A stretch of DNA of 64,000 nt from Winogradskya consettensis (GCF_018332715.1 NZ_BOQP01000005.1:1-64000), one strand, 5' to 3'; positions 15,758 to 25,074 are shown, counted from the first letter of the stretch. Made by a program: numbers and translations. Notes: a model not told the origin generated them from the letters alone.

Positions 15758-17090
15758 AACCGAGCTGCTCGCCGCCGTCACCCGGGAACTCCCCGGGGTC
15801 CGCGCCGACCTGGAACGCCTGGTCACCATCCCCGGCATCGCCTTCCCCGGCTTCGACCCCGTCCACCTGCAGCGCTCGGCCGAGGCGGTGGCCGAACTGC
15901 TCGCCGGCTGCGGGCTCAAGGCCCGCGTCGTCTCCGCGGGCGGCGCACCCGCGGTCATCGCCCACCGCGCGGGACCGCCCGGCGCCCCGACCGTGCTGCT
16001 CTACGCCCACCACGACGTGCAACCGCCGGGAGAACGCGACGACTGGTCGAGCGACCCGTTCGTGGCCGAGGAACGCGACGGCCGCCTCTACGCCCGCGGT
16101 GCCGCCGACGACAAGGCCGGGCTGATGGCGCACGTGGCCGCCCTGCGCGCGTTCGGCGACGACCTGCCCGTCGGCGTGTGCGTCTTCGTCGAGGGCGAGG
16201 AGGAGAGCGGCTCGCAGTCGCTGCCGGCGCTGCTCGAACGCCATCGCGACGAGCTAGCCGCGGACGTGGTGGTGATCGCGGACTCGAGCAACTTCGACAT
16301 CGGCGTACCGGCGCTGACCACGTCGCTGCGCGGCATCGTCAACTTCCTCGTGGAGGTACGCACCCTTCGCCAGGCCACGCACTCGGGCACGTTCGGCGGG
16401 GCGGTGCCGGACGCGCTCATCGCCCTGTCCCGGCTGCTCGCCTCGCTGCACGACGACGCGGGTGACGTCGCGGTCAGCGGTCTCGTGGCACGCGAGGCCA
16501 CGTCGCCGGATCTGCCCGCTGCCCGGATCCGGGCCGAGGCCGGGCTGGTCGACGGCGGCGAGCTGATCGGCACCGGGCCGCTCGTGGACCGGCTGTGGAC
16601 GCGGCCCGCGATCAGTGTGCTCGGCATCGACGCCCCCGCCACGACCGGTGCCGCGAATGCGCTGGTGGCTTCGGCCCGGGCCAAGGTGAGCGTACGGGTG
16701 GCGCCCGGCGACGACCCCGAACGCGCCTACCGTGCCGTGGCCGCCCACCTGCTCGCGCACGCCCCCTGGGGCGCGGAGGTGACCACGGAGTACGAGGCGA
16801 GCGGCGCACCCTGCGACATCGACGCGACCGGGCCCGCCTATGACGCCGCGCGGGCTGCGTTCCGGCAGGCGTGGGACGGCGTCGACCCGGTGGACGTGGG
16901 GGTCGGCGGCTCCATCCCGACCGTCGCGATCTTCCAGGAGCTCTTCCCCGCCGCGTCGCTGCTGGTCACCGGCGTCGAGGATCCGCTGACCGGCGCGCAC
17001 GGGCCGGATGAGAGCCTGCATCTCGGGGAATTCGCGCGGGTCTGCGCCGCCGAGGCCCTGCTCCTGCAGAACCTCGGCCTCATCGGCTGA
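15744..17090 (+). CDS. M20 family metallopeptidase (dipeptidase-like)
   Basis: A 448-residue zinc peptidase of the M20/ArgE/CNDP group. Metal and catalytic residues are visible in order: YAHHDVQPPG, RGAADDKAG, EGEEESGSQS, IADSSNF and HGPDESLHL. A dimerisation lid domain lies between about 190 and 310. Members cleave dipeptides, acyl amino acids or carbamoyl groups in the cytosol. It overlaps the VOC gene and is convergent with the GlxA-type regulator 10 bp away. No link to the neighbouring clusters is evident. Confidence 0.9.
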   Translation: MSRTETELLAAVTRELPGVRADLERLVTIPGIAFPGFDPVHLQRSAEAVAELLAGCGLKARVVSAGGAPAVIAHRAGPPGAPTVLLYAHHDVQPPGERDDWSSDPFVAEERDGRLYARGAADDKAGLMAHVAALRAFGDDLPVGVCVFVEGEEESGSQSLPALLERHRDELAADVVVIADSSNFDIGVPALTTSLRGIVNFLVEVRTLRQATHSGTFGGAVPDALIALSRLLASLHDDAGDVAVSGLVAREATSPDLPAARIRAEAGLVDGGELIGTGPLVDRLWTRPAISVLGIDAPATTGAANALVASARAKVSVRVAPGDDPERAYRAVAAHLLAHAPWGAEVTTEYEASGAPCDIDATGPAYDAARAAFRQAWDGVDPVDVGVGGSIPTVAIFQELFPAASLLVTGVEDPLTGAHGPDESLHLGEFARVCAAEALLLQNLGLIG

Positions 17091-17100
17091 GCCCGGCTGA

Positions 17101-18123
17101 TCATTTTCGGCCAATGGTGGCGACGAGGGCTTCCTCGCCGCCACTTTGGCGTGCCCCGGCGGCGCGGGAGCGGTAGCGGAAGACGTGGCGGTAGGACTGC
17201 GGCGAGACGCTGATGATCCGGCCGAAGTGCTGGCGCAGGCTCGCGCTCGTGCCGAACCCGGCCCGCCGGGCGATCTGCTCGACCGAGTCGTCGGTCATCT
17301 CCAGCAGCTCCTGTGCGAGCCGCACCCGCTGCTCGAGGATCCACTGCAGCGGCGTCACCCCGACCTCGTCCCGGAAGCGGCGGGCGAACGTGCGCGGGCT
17401 CAGATGCGCCTGGTCGGCGAGGTCCGCGACGACCAGCGGCCGGTCCAGCCGCTCGCGTGCCCAGGCGAGCACCACGCCCAGGTCACCGCGCTCGTCGCCG
17501 TGCACCGCGGGCTGCACGAACTGCGCCTGACCGCCCTCGCGATGCGGCGGCACCACCATGCGGCGCGCGATCTCGTTGGCCACCGCCGCGCCGTGGTCAC
17601 GGCGCACCAGGTGCAGGCACAGGTCGATGGCGGCCGCCGTGCCCGCCGAGGTCAGCACGCTGCCCTCGTCCACATAGAGCACCCGCGAGTCGACCTGGAC
17701 CGCTGGATAGCGATATGCCAGGTCGTGGGCGTTGAGCCAGTGGGTGGTGGCCCGCCGCCCGTCCAGCACCCCGGCGGCGGCCAGCACATACGCCCCCGTG
17801 CAGATCGACACGATGCGCTTGCCCGCGGCGTGGGCCGCCCGGACCGCCGCCACCAGCGCGGGCGGCGGATCGACCTGGTTGGCGCGGGTGCACGCCGGGA
17901 CGAGCACCGTGTCGGCCTGCGCGAGCGCGTCGAGGCCGTACTGCGGGGCGACCGCCAGCCCGCCGGCCGTGCGCACCGGATCCGGGCCCTCGGCGCACAG
18001 GCGCAGCTCGTACCACGGGGAGACGATGTCACTGCGGTCGCTGCCGAAGACCTCCACCGGCACGGACAGCTCGAAGATCGGCAGTCCGTCGGTCAGCGCA
18101 ACCGCGATCACGTGAGGGGCCAT
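17101..18123 (-). CDS. GlxA family transcriptional regulator (DJ-1/PfpI plus AraC)
   Basis: A 340-residue regulator. Residues about 5-175 form a DJ-1/PfpI domain with the nucleophile-elbow region IVSICTGAYVLAAAG. Residues about 220-320 form an AraC-type DNA-binding domain with two helix-turn-helix units (VVADLADQAHLSPRTFARRF and IARRAGFGTSASLRQHF). It is divergent from the amino-acid permease gene at 18194 and may control it or itself. No ligand can be assigned. Confidence 0.88.
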   Translation of the reverse strand: MAPHVIAVALTDGLPIFELSVPVEVFGSDRSDIVSPWYELRLCAEGPDPVRTAGGLAVAPQYGLDALAQADTVLVPACTRANQVDPPPALVAAVRAAHAAGKRIVSICTGAYVLAAAGVLDGRRATTHWLNAHDLAYRYPAVQVDSRVLYVDEGSVLTSAGTAAAIDLCLHLVRRDHGAAVANEIARRMVVPPHREGGQAQFVQPAVHGDERGDLGVVLAWARERLDRPLVVADLADQAHLSPRTFARRFRDEVGVTPLQWILEQRVRLAQELLEMTDDSVEQIARRAGFGTSASLRQHFGRIISVSPQSYRHVFRYRSRAAGARQSGGEEALVATIGRK

Positions 18124-18193
18124 GGCAGGAATCTATCGCATCCCGACGTTTCTGCCGCTGTTCTAAATCCGCCAAACGGGCGATCGTGAATCC

Positions 18194-19546
18194 ATGACGG
18201 ACACTTCTGCCACCCCGACCCACCAGGGCGGCCGGCTGAGCGCTTTGCAGGGGACCGCACTGTACGTCGGTGCCGTGCTCGGTACCGGTGTGATCGCCCT
18301 GCCCGCGCTCGCCGCCGAGGCAGCCGGACCCGCCTCGCTGATCGCCTGGCTGCTGCTCGTGATCATCTCCGCACCGCTGGCAGCGACGTTCGCGGCGCTC
18401 GGCGCCCGGCACCCCGACGCGGGCGGCGTCTCGACGTACGCCCGGCTGGCCTTCGGTCACAAAGCAGCCGCGGTCGTCGGCTGGTGCTTCTACCTCGCCG
18501 TGCCACCGGGCGCCGCCGCCGCTGCCCTCTTCGGCGGCGCGTACGTCTCCGCGGCCCTCGGCGGCGGCTTCACCACGACAGCCATCGCCGCCTTCCTGCT
18601 CATGTGCGTGGTCACCGCCACCAACGCGGCCGGTGTCCAGCTCGCCGGCAAGATCCAGCTCGCGGCGGCCGCCCTGCTGGTCACGTTTCTCGTCGTCGCG
18701 GTCCTGGTGGCCCTGCCCGACGCCGACACCGCCAACCTGCACCCGTTCGCGCCGCACGGCTGGGGCGCTGTCCCCGGCGCGGCAGCACTGCTCGTCTGGA
18801 GCTTCGTCGGCTGGGAGACCATCACCCACCTGACCGGCGAGTTCAAGCGCCCCGCCCGCGACGTGCCACGGGCCACCACCGCCGCCATCCTGATCATCGG
18901 CATCCTCTACCTCGCTGTCGCGTTCGCGATCGTCGCCGTTCTCGGGCCCCGCGCCGCCGAGGCCGACGCACCCCTGGGCGAGCTCATGGCGGTCGGTCTC
19001 GGCGGCAACGCCCGCATCCTGGCCGCGATCGCCGCCCTGCTGCTGACCTTCGGCGCGATGAACGCCTACTACGCCGGAGCCGCCAAGCTCGGTGCCGCCC
19101 TGGGCCGCGACGGTGCGCTGCCGTCCTGGCTCGCCCGGGGCAGCCAGGCCGGTCAGGTGCCGCGCCGCAGCCTCGCGGTCAACGCCCTGATGTCCTTCGT
19201 GTCCCTGGGAGTCGTCGTCGCCACCGGCTTCGGCGCCAAGCCCCTGGTCCTGCTCACCACCGGCTCGTTCGTGACCGTCTACGCCTTCGGCATCGCCGCC
19301 GCCCTGCGCCTGCTCCCCAAGCGGAGCGCCGGCCGGGCCGCGGCCTTCGCGGCCATGGCCGCGGTGCTGGTCCTGCTCGCCATGACCGGCATCTACCTGA
19401 TCTGGCCCCTCATCATCACCGGCTGCGCACTGCTCTACCTGCGCCTCAACCGGTCCGCCACCCCGGCCGCCACCGACGAGGCACCCGGCGAGTCCGCCAT
19501 CGTCGCGGAGGGCTCCCCCGACCATCCCGCCAGCACCAAGGCCTGA
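18194..19546 (+). CDS. APC family amino-acid permease
   Basis: A 450-residue membrane transporter with about 12 hydrophobic segments. It opens with LYVGAVLGTGVIALPALAA, the GxG substrate-binding turn of the APC superfamily, and has SFVGWETITHLTGEFKRP in the helix 6-7 region. It resembles YjeH-type or basic/neutral amino-acid exchangers. It is divergent from the GlxA-type regulator (70-bp gap) and convergent with the LuxR regulator across a hairpin terminator. Confidence 0.88.
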   Translation: MTDTSATPTHQGGRLSALQGTALYVGAVLGTGVIALPALAAEAAGPASLIAWLLLVIISAPLAATFAALGARHPDAGGVSTYARLAFGHKAAAVVGWCFYLAVPPGAAAAALFGGAYVSAALGGGFTTTAIAAFLLMCVVTATNAAGVQLAGKIQLAAAALLVTFLVVAVLVALPDADTANLHPFAPHGWGAVPGAAALLVWSFVGWETITHLTGEFKRPARDVPRATTAAILIIGILYLAVAFAIVAVLGPRAAEADAPLGELMAVGLGGNARILAAIAALLLTFGAMNAYYAGAAKLGAALGRDGALPSWLARGSQAGQVPRRSLAVNALMSFVSLGVVVATGFGAKPLVLLTTGSFVTVYAFGIAAALRLLPKRSAGRAAAFAAMAAVLVLLAMTGIYLIWPLIITGCALLYLRLNRSATPAATDEAPGESAIVAEGSPDHPASTKA

Positions 19547-19559
19547 CCTTCACCAATCT

Positions 19560-19596
19560 CCGGCGCCGCAGCCTCCCCCGTTGGTTGCGGCGCCGG
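19560..19596. terminator. Bidirectional hairpin between convergent genes
   Basis: CCGGCGCCGCA at 19560-19570 pairs perfectly with TGCGGCGCCGG at 19586-19596. It lies between the stops of the permease and the LuxR gene. No T-run is present, as is common in actinomycetes. Confidence 0.6.
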
Positions 19597-19605
19597 CCCG
19601 TCCCG

Positions 19606-20268
19606 TCAGGCCGCGGTCATCATTCCGGCCTCATAGGCGAAGGAGACCAGTTGAGCCCGGTCCCGGAGCTGCAACTTGCCCCGCAACCGATAGAGATGGG
19701 TACGCACGGTGGCCGCGCTGATGAACAACTTCACGGCGATGTCCTCGACGGACAACCCCTGCGCGGTCAGGATGAGCACCTCCCGCTCGCGCACCGTGAG
19801 GCTCCGCGCCATCGGAAGAGCGTCCTTGACCGGCGCGTTGGTCCGGCGGAACCACGTGAGCATGCGGCGCGCGGCGTCCGGGCCGAGCATCGCCTGCCCC
19901 GCCGCCACCGCACGGATCGTCATGACGAGCTCGCTGCGCCCGGACTGGTCGGAGAGCAGCCCGTTGGCGCCGGCCCGGATGACATCGGCCATCACCTCGT
20001 CCAGCTCGCCGACCGCGTAGACGACGACCGGTGGACTGGCCTCCTCCCTGCTGCCCCGCAGCCGCCGGATGAACTCGCTACCCTGCATACCGCGCAACCG
20101 GAGCCCGGTCACCACGACGTGAGGCTTCTGCGACTCGGCAAGCGAGAGCCCCTGACTGGCCAGCGAAGTGGTCCCCACGATCTCGATGTCCTGCTCAGCC
20201 GAGAGCAGAGAGCGCAGACCGTCGCTGACCAGAGCCCTTTCGTCGCAAATAAGCACTCGTAATGCCAC
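19606..20268 (-). CDS. Orphan LuxR/NarL-type regulator with degenerate receiver
   Basis: A 220-residue protein with a receiver-like domain (1-125) and a LuxR HTH (LTVREREVLILTAQGLSVED, about 150-210). The phospho-acceptor Asp position reads VVVTGLRLRG (Gly) and the conserved Lys position reads LLSDQ (Ser), so phosphorylation of the normal kind looks lost. No sensor kinase is adjacent. The GTG at 20268 is chosen because AGGAGG stands 6 nt upstream; the frame stays open further upstream without a ribosome site. Likely a signal- or ligand-responsive regulator; the target is unknown. Confidence 0.85.
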   Translation of the reverse strand: MALRVLICDERALVSDGLRSLLSAEQDIEIVGTTSLASQGLSLAESQKPHVVVTGLRLRGMQGSEFIRRLRGSREEASPPVVVYAVGELDEVMADVIRAGANGLLSDQSGRSELVMTIRAVAAGQAMLGPDAARRMLTWFRRTNAPVKDALPMARSLTVREREVLILTAQGLSVEDIAVKLFISAATVRTHLYRLRGKLQLRDRAQLVSFAYEAGMMTAA

Positions 20269-20706
20269 GTACTGCCTCCTAGGCGATGCCGAAAGGGGCA
20301 AGGTGAACGTCCGCGAACGGGGGCAGCCCCCCAGCACGCCCGTCCCTGCGTAATGCTGCTACCCCCGTGCCACAGACACGTAGTGGAAATAATTGATCAC
20401 TCTCAGTGCGCACCGACCTCACCCGGGGCGCAGGTAATCCATAGTGGACCAATAGGACACACAGCCGTCCGCATGATGAGACGCAAGCCCCCCGAACTTC
20501 CAACAAGCGAGACATCGGGCCCCGTGTACACAGTCGGTGATGACGCAAGGCATTTACCAATATCAACATGATGCGCAGAACGCGCCCCCCGGTGGCGACT
20601 AGAATCGCGTAGCCGACTCAACAGCTCACCACTGTATTAGAACTGATGTTCGAATGCGTCAACGCCTGACTTACATCTGGCGGGCGTCACCTGCGAAAAG
20701 GAAACC
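20269..20706. promoter_or_regulatory. Divergent intergenic region with a possible SOS box
   Basis: This 438-bp region has lower GC than the surroundings and contains no supported gene. At 20640-20651 GAAC-TGAT-GTTC, followed by GA, fits the GAAC-N4-GTTC core of actinobacterial LexA boxes. It lies 55 bp before the cupin start at 20707. Nothing else specific was seen. Confidence 0.45.
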
Positions 20707-21030
20707 ATGAAGATCATCGAGGAGGCCGGGGCCTTCCAGCCGGGCTGGGCGGAGCACTTCCGCAGCGCGGATCTCAGCATCGGGACCTACGCGATCCCGG
20801 CGGGCGCCACCGACCCGCAGACCCCGCACACCGAGGACGAGATCTACGTGATCACCGCCGGACGGGGCCGCCTGACCACCCCGTCGGCCACCGTCGACGT
20901 AAGCCCCGGCACCGTCATCTTCGTCCCGGCCGGCGAAGAACACCGCTTCACCGGGGTAACGGAAAACCTGACAGCGCTCGTCATCTTCGGCCCCGCCGAA
21001 TACACCCGCGCCACCCCCGCGGCGCAATGA
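20707..21030 (+). CDS. Single-domain cupin protein
   Basis: A 107-residue cupin. Motif 1 is PHTEDEIYVITAGRGRL and motif 2 is PAGEEHRFTGV, with His, Glu and His metal ligands in place. Such small cupins bind metal and act as dioxygenases, isomerases or sensors; the function is not predictable. A ribosome site (AAAAGGAA) precedes the ATG. The gene stands alone, behind the possible SOS box at 20640, and is not adjacent to a MetRS-like gene, unlike the cupin at 9583-9951. Confidence 0.8.
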   Translation: MKIIEEAGAFQPGWAEHFRSADLSIGTYAIPAGATDPQTPHTEDEIYVITAGRGRLTTPSATVDVSPGTVIFVPAGEEHRFTGVTENLTALVIFGPAEYTRATPAAQ

Positions 21031-21080
21031 GAGCGGAATGAGAACAGCCGAGGTCGCGGTCGCCCGTGCGGACGACCGGC

Positions 21081-21124
21081 CTCGGCCCCTTCTGCTGTGG
21101 AGCTCGGCCCCTTCTGCCGTGGAG
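21081..21124. repeat. 22-bp tandem duplication between convergent genes
   Basis: CTCGGCCCCTTCTG-YYGTGGAG occurs at 21081-21102 and again at 21103-21124 with one difference. An upstream GCCGAGG (about 21047) can pair with CCTCGGC (about 21080), giving a possible terminator for the cupin gene. Confidence 0.6.
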
Positions 21125-21577
21125 TCAGGCGGCGAGGCGGCGGGCCGGGGCGGGAAAGCCGACGACGGTCGCATCGGGTCCGGCGGTACCCGGGGCCAGA
21201 TCACCCTGGGCCAGATCTCGCAGGGCCAGGTCACGCAGGGTTGACTGCACGTCGGACAGTGCACGGGCGAGGGTGCCGGCCGCCGCGCTCGCGTCGCGCA
21301 GGGTGTCGATGACCAGCGTGGACTCCGGGCAGGCGGGGTCGGTGGCGATCCGGGCCGACATCTGGCGCAGCGCCTGGGGAAGCTTGCCCGCGGCCAGCTT
21401 GAGCGCGCCGGCGAGCTCGTATGCTTCGTTCGGGCCGGGCATCGCCGGCTCGTGCCGCGTGGCGTAGGCGAGGTAGCGGACCAGCTCGTCGATCAGGTGG
21501 GCGGCGTCGGTGGTGCGCACCGGGTCGTAGGGTCCGTGCAGGGGGAAGAGCTGCTGGAGCGGATCCGAGGTGGACAT
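21125..21577 (-). CDS. Unrecognised small alanine-rich protein
   Basis: A 150-residue, alanine-rich helical protein I do not recognise. It contains HLIDELVRYLAYATRH, YELAGALKLAAGKLPQALRQ and RDLALRDLAQGDLAPG, suggesting a four-helix or coiled-coil fold without membrane segments. The ATG at 21577 is preferred because AAGGG lies upstream at a workable distance; an alternative ATG at 21598 has none. It is divergent from the large AfsR-like gene and may form a small DNA- or protein-binding partner. Confidence 0.6.
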   Translation of the reverse strand: MSTSDPLQQLFPLHGPYDPVRTTDAAHLIDELVRYLAYATRHEPAMPGPNEAYELAGALKLAAGKLPQALRQMSARIATDPACPESTLVIDTLRDASAAAGTLARALSDVQSTLRDLALRDLAQGDLAPGTAGPDATVVGFPAPARRLAA

Positions 21578-21790
21578 CGGGTTCCCTTCGGTAGCCATGG
21601 TGGCGACCAGGCTGGCGGGGGCGGCTCGAATCCGGGACGAAAGCCACTGTCCGTAGAGCAGAATGCATCCTTGGCGCAAGCACCGTATCGGGCAAAGTAT
21701 GCGAACCGTTGGAATGACCAGGTACCCCGCAGACGGGTGGCAGACATCGACCGGCGTTGCATAGCCTCGAACGATGCGGGGGATCATTAC

Positions 21791-21844
21791 TGTGGGTTAC
21801 CGAAGAGCTGTGGGCTACCAACGAGCTGCGGATTGTCGAAAAAC
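21791..21844. repeat. 18-bp imperfect direct repeats upstream of the AfsR-like gene
   Basis: Three 18-bp units start at 21791, 21809 and 21827, with TGTGGG/TGCGGA at the start and AGAGC/CGAGC/AAAAC at the end. They lie 56-110 bp before the AfsR-like start. SARP-type regulators bind direct repeats, so autoregulation is possible, but the spacing is not the classical 11 bp. Confidence 0.4.
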
Positions 21845-21899
21845 TGGGAAGTACCGGTTGACCAGTGGATCACGGGCGCCGTGGGACGAGGTGTGTTAG

Positions 21900-24800
21900 G
21901 TGCTGTTCCTCATTCTCGGCGCTCTGGAGGTCGTTCTCGGTGACGACATCCTCGATCTCGGCGGCCTGCGTCAGCAGGTTGTCCTCGGCACGATGCTGCT
22001 GGAGGCGAACCGGGTCGTCCGGACCCCCCGGCTCATCGAGGCGCTCTACGGCGAGGATCCACCCTCGACCTCCCGGGTCCAGGTGCAGATCTGCATCTCC
22101 GCACTGCGGCGCTTCTTCACTGGCCACGGGATGCCCGACGCCATCCTGACCCGCTCGCAGGGCTACTCGCTGCAGATCCCCGAGGGCAGTCTCGACCTGC
22201 ACCGCTGGGAACACAGCCTGATCCAGGCCCGGCAGTCCCGCGACAACAGGCGGATCGAGGAGGCGGTCGGGCAGTACCGGTCGGCGCTGAGTCTCTGGCG
22301 GGGTCCCGCGCTCGACGGCGTCGACAGTCAGGTGGTGCGCTCCGCGGCGGAGCGGCTCGCCGATCGCCGGATCACCGCGCACGAGGAGTGCATCGACCTC
22401 GAGCTCAAGCTCGGCCGGCACAACGAGATCGTCGACGAGCTCGGTGGCCTGGTGACCGAGTATCCGTTGCGGGAACAGCTGCGCGGGCAGTTCATGCTGG
22501 CGCTCTACCGAGCCGGGCGGCAGAGCGAGGCGCTCGCCACGTACCGGTCGGCGCGGCTGCGGATGATCGACGAGCTGGGCCTGGAGCCGAACGAGCACCT
22601 GCAGGGGCTCGAGCGGGCCATCCTCACCTCGGACCCCGGTCTGATCCCCCCGAAGACGGCCCCGGCGCCGGCGCTGTCGCAGCCGGCCCCGGCGCCGTCT
22701 CCCGCACCGGGCCCGGTGCAGGAGGAAGAGCTTCCGGTGCCCGCCGTGCCGGTGGCCGTCGAGGTCATCGACATGCACAGCCCGCGCGCGGCTGAGCGGG
22801 CCGCGACGCCGGGGCCACGGCTGCTGCCCACCGACATCGCCGACTTCACCGGCCGGGAACGCCAGATCGGGGCCATCGAGCAGCACTTCACGGTGCCCAC
22901 CGGCACCGTTGCGGGCTTCGCGGTGCCGGTCGTGGTGATCGCCGGCAAGCCCGGCATCGGCAAGACCACGCTCGCGGTGCACGCCGCGCACCGGCTCACC
23001 GGCCGTTATCCGGACGGGCAGCTCTACGCCGACCTGCATGGCCGGCACATCGACCAGGTCAGCGCCCAGCAGGTGCTCGAACGGTTCCTGCGCGCCCTGG
23101 GCGTTCCCGGCGCCGCCCTGCCGGAGAGCCTCGACGAGCGCGCCGAGCTGTACCGCACGATGCTGTCCGACCGCCGGATGCTGGTCGTGCTCGACAACGC
23201 GGGTGACGAGGGCCAGATCCGGCCCCTGCTGCCGGGCACGTCCCGCTCGGCGGTCCTGGTCAGCAGCCGGGGCCGGCTCGGTGGTCTGCCCGGTGCCGTC
23301 CACGTCGACGTGGACGTCTTCGACGAGCAGCACTCGATGGAGCTGCTGGCCCGGATCGCGGGGGCCGAGCGCATCGACGCGGAGCCGCGGGCCACCGCCG
23401 AGCTGGCCGGGCTCTGCGGGCATCTGCCGCTCGCGCTGCGCATCGCGGGGGCCCGGCTGGCCGCCCGTCCCCACTGGAGCGTCGACCACCTGGTCGAACG
23501 GCTGGAGAACGAGGCCCGCCGGCTCGACGAGCTCAAGCACAGCGGGCTCGGCATCCGGGCCAGCATCTCGCTGACCTACGACCACCTGGAGGAGGACGCC
23601 AGGCGGCTGTTCCGGCTGCTGACGATCCTCAACTTCCCGCACTTCCCGGCCTGGGTGGCGGCGGCGCTGCTCGACCAGCCGTTCTCCGGCGCCCAGGACC
23701 TGCTCGACGATCTGGCCGACGCGCAGCTCATCGAGACCACCAGCTCGGGCCGCGGTGTCCACGCGCACTATCGCTTCCACGACCTGATCCGGGTCTTCGC
23801 GCGGGAGCGGCTGGTCGCCGAGGACGCCACCACCGAGCGGGAGGCCGCGCTCGAACGGGTCATGGGTGCGTTGCTGTTCATCTCGCGGGAAGCACGACGC
23901 GGTGTGCACGGTGGCGATTACCTGCAGATGCAGGTGTCGGACCGGGTCTATCCGCTGCCGGAGCGGCACATGCGCCAGATCGTCGAGGCGCCGCTGACGT
24001 GGTTCGAGCGGGAACGCCCGGCGATCGTGGCGGCGGTCCGGCAGGCGGCCCAGGCGGGTCTCGTCGAGCACTGCTGGAGCCTGGCGCTGACCGCCGTGCC
24101 GCTGTTCGAGTCCCGCAACTACCTGAGCGACTGGCGCGAGACGCACCAGATCGCGCTGGCCGCCGCCCGGGAGGCGGGTGACGAGCGGGGACAGGCCGCG
24201 ATGCTGTACTCCACCGGGTCGCTCCACGTCATCGAGCGGCGCACCGAGGACGCCCGGGTGAACCTCACCGCGGCCGCCGAGATCTTCGAGCGGGTCGGCG
24301 ACGAGGTGGGCGCGGCCATGGTCAACCAGCACCTCGGGTATGTCGAGTGGGTCGGCGGCCGTTATGCGCAGGCCGACGACCGCTACAGCCGGGCATTGCT
24401 GACGCACCGGCGCAACAACGACCTCGTGTCGATCGCGTACGTGCTGCAGTCCATCGCCCACGTCCGGATCGAGCACCAGGAGTACGAGCCGGCGATCGAA
24501 CTGCTCACGGAGGCTCTGGACCTGAGCCGGCAGATCGGCAACCGGCGCACCGAGGCCCAGGTGCTGCACCGGCTCGGCGAGGTGCACCGGCACGCCGGGC
24601 GGCCGGCCGAGGCGGTCGAGGTGCTCGCCCAGGCACTCAGGGCGGTCCGCGAGTTCGGTGACCCGACCGGGGAGGCGTACATCCTGCACGGGCTGGGGGT
24701 GTCGCGGGTGCGGGCCGGGCGGCCGGGCGAGGCCGCGGACGACCTGCGTGAGGCGATGCGCCTGGCCTGCGAGACCGGGGACCGGCTGGTGGAGGGCCGG

Positions 24801-24998
24801 GTGGCGATGGCGCAGGGCGAGCTCGCGCTGGCCGTCGAGGAGCCCCGGCAGGCGGTGGTGCACCTGCACCGCGCGCTCGGGTTGTTCCGGGCGATCGGGG
24901 CGAAGCATTTCGAGGTGCGGGTGCTGCCGATGCTCAGCGACGCCTATGCCGCGACCGGCGACCTGGGCGATCTACTGGCGCCGACGCCCTTGAAATAG
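21900..24998 (+). CDS. AfsR/SARP-type regulator with NB-ARC and TPR domains
   Basis: A 1032-residue regulator with the full AfsR layout. It has an OmpR-like DNA-binding domain (about 1-95), a bacterial transcriptional activation domain (about 100-245), an NB-ARC ATPase with the P-loop AGKPGIGKTTLAVH (about 346-359) and C-terminal tetratricopeptide repeats (about 730-1010). The start is GTG at 21900. Such proteins integrate signals and switch on secondary-metabolite genes; AfsR itself is controlled by serine/threonine kinases. Its position before the SARP at 25901 and the cluster from 27 kb suggests control of that cluster. A hairpin terminator follows. Confidence 0.92.
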   Translation: MLFLILGALEVVLGDDILDLGGLRQQVVLGTMLLEANRVVRTPRLIEALYGEDPPSTSRVQVQICISALRRFFTGHGMPDAILTRSQGYSLQIPEGSLDLHRWEHSLIQARQSRDNRRIEEAVGQYRSALSLWRGPALDGVDSQVVRSAAERLADRRITAHEECIDLELKLGRHNEIVDELGGLVTEYPLREQLRGQFMLALYRAGRQSEALATYRSARLRMIDELGLEPNEHLQGLERAILTSDPGLIPPKTAPAPALSQPAPAPSPAPGPVQEEELPVPAVPVAVEVIDMHSPRAAERAATPGPRLLPTDIADFTGRERQIGAIEQHFTVPTGTVAGFAVPVVVIAGKPGIGKTTLAVHAAHRLTGRYPDGQLYADLHGRHIDQVSAQQVLERFLRALGVPGAALPESLDERAELYRTMLSDRRMLVVLDNAGDEGQIRPLLPGTSRSAVLVSSRGRLGGLPGAVHVDVDVFDEQHSMELLARIAGAERIDAEPRATAELAGLCGHLPLALRIAGARLAARPHWSVDHLVERLENEARRLDELKHSGLGIRASISLTYDHLEEDARRLFRLLTILNFPHFPAWVAAALLDQPFSGAQDLLDDLADAQLIETTSSGRGVHAHYRFHDLIRVFARERLVAEDATTEREAALERVMGALLFISREARRGVHGGDYLQMQVSDRVYPLPERHMRQIVEAPLTWFERERPAIVAAVRQAAQAGLVEHCWSLALTAVPLFESRNYLSDWRETHQIALAAAREAGDERGQAAMLYSTGSLHVIERRTEDARVNLTAAAEIFERVGDEVGAAMVNQHLGYVEWVGGRYAQADDRYSRALLTHRRNNDLVSIAYVLQSIAHVRIEHQEYEPAIELLTEALDLSRQIGNRRTEAQVLHRLGEVHRHAGRPAEAVEVLAQALRAVREFGDPTGEAYILHGLGVSRVRAGRPGEAADDLREAMRLACETGDRLVEGRVAMAQGELALAVEEPRQAVVHLHRALGLFRAIGAKHFEVRVLPMLSDAYAATGDLGDLLAPTPLK

Positions 24999-25029
24999 CG
25001 GGCGCCACTGAAACGGTCGCGCAAAAATG

Positions 25030-25062
25030 GGAAACCCCGGGCTCATGGCCCGGGGTTTTTCC
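25030..25062. terminator. Bidirectional rho-independent terminator
   Basis: AAACCCCGGG and CCCGGGGTTT form a strong stem around a 7-nt loop, followed by T residues on both strands. It lies between the AfsR-like gene and the convergent 56-residue peptide gene and can serve both. Confidence 0.85.
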
Positions 25063-25074
25063 GTGTGCGGGGAT

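Noticed and set aside
18029..19525. 498-residue open frame on the minus strand
   Set aside because: It is antisense to the APC permease; the Gly/Gln/Asp-rich translation is typical of the complement of a membrane-protein gene.
21870..24908. 1012-residue open frame on the minus strand
   Set aside because: It is antisense to the AfsR-like gene. Its translation is rich in Arg, Gly and Pro with no recognisable domain, as expected for a complementary frame in GC-rich DNA.
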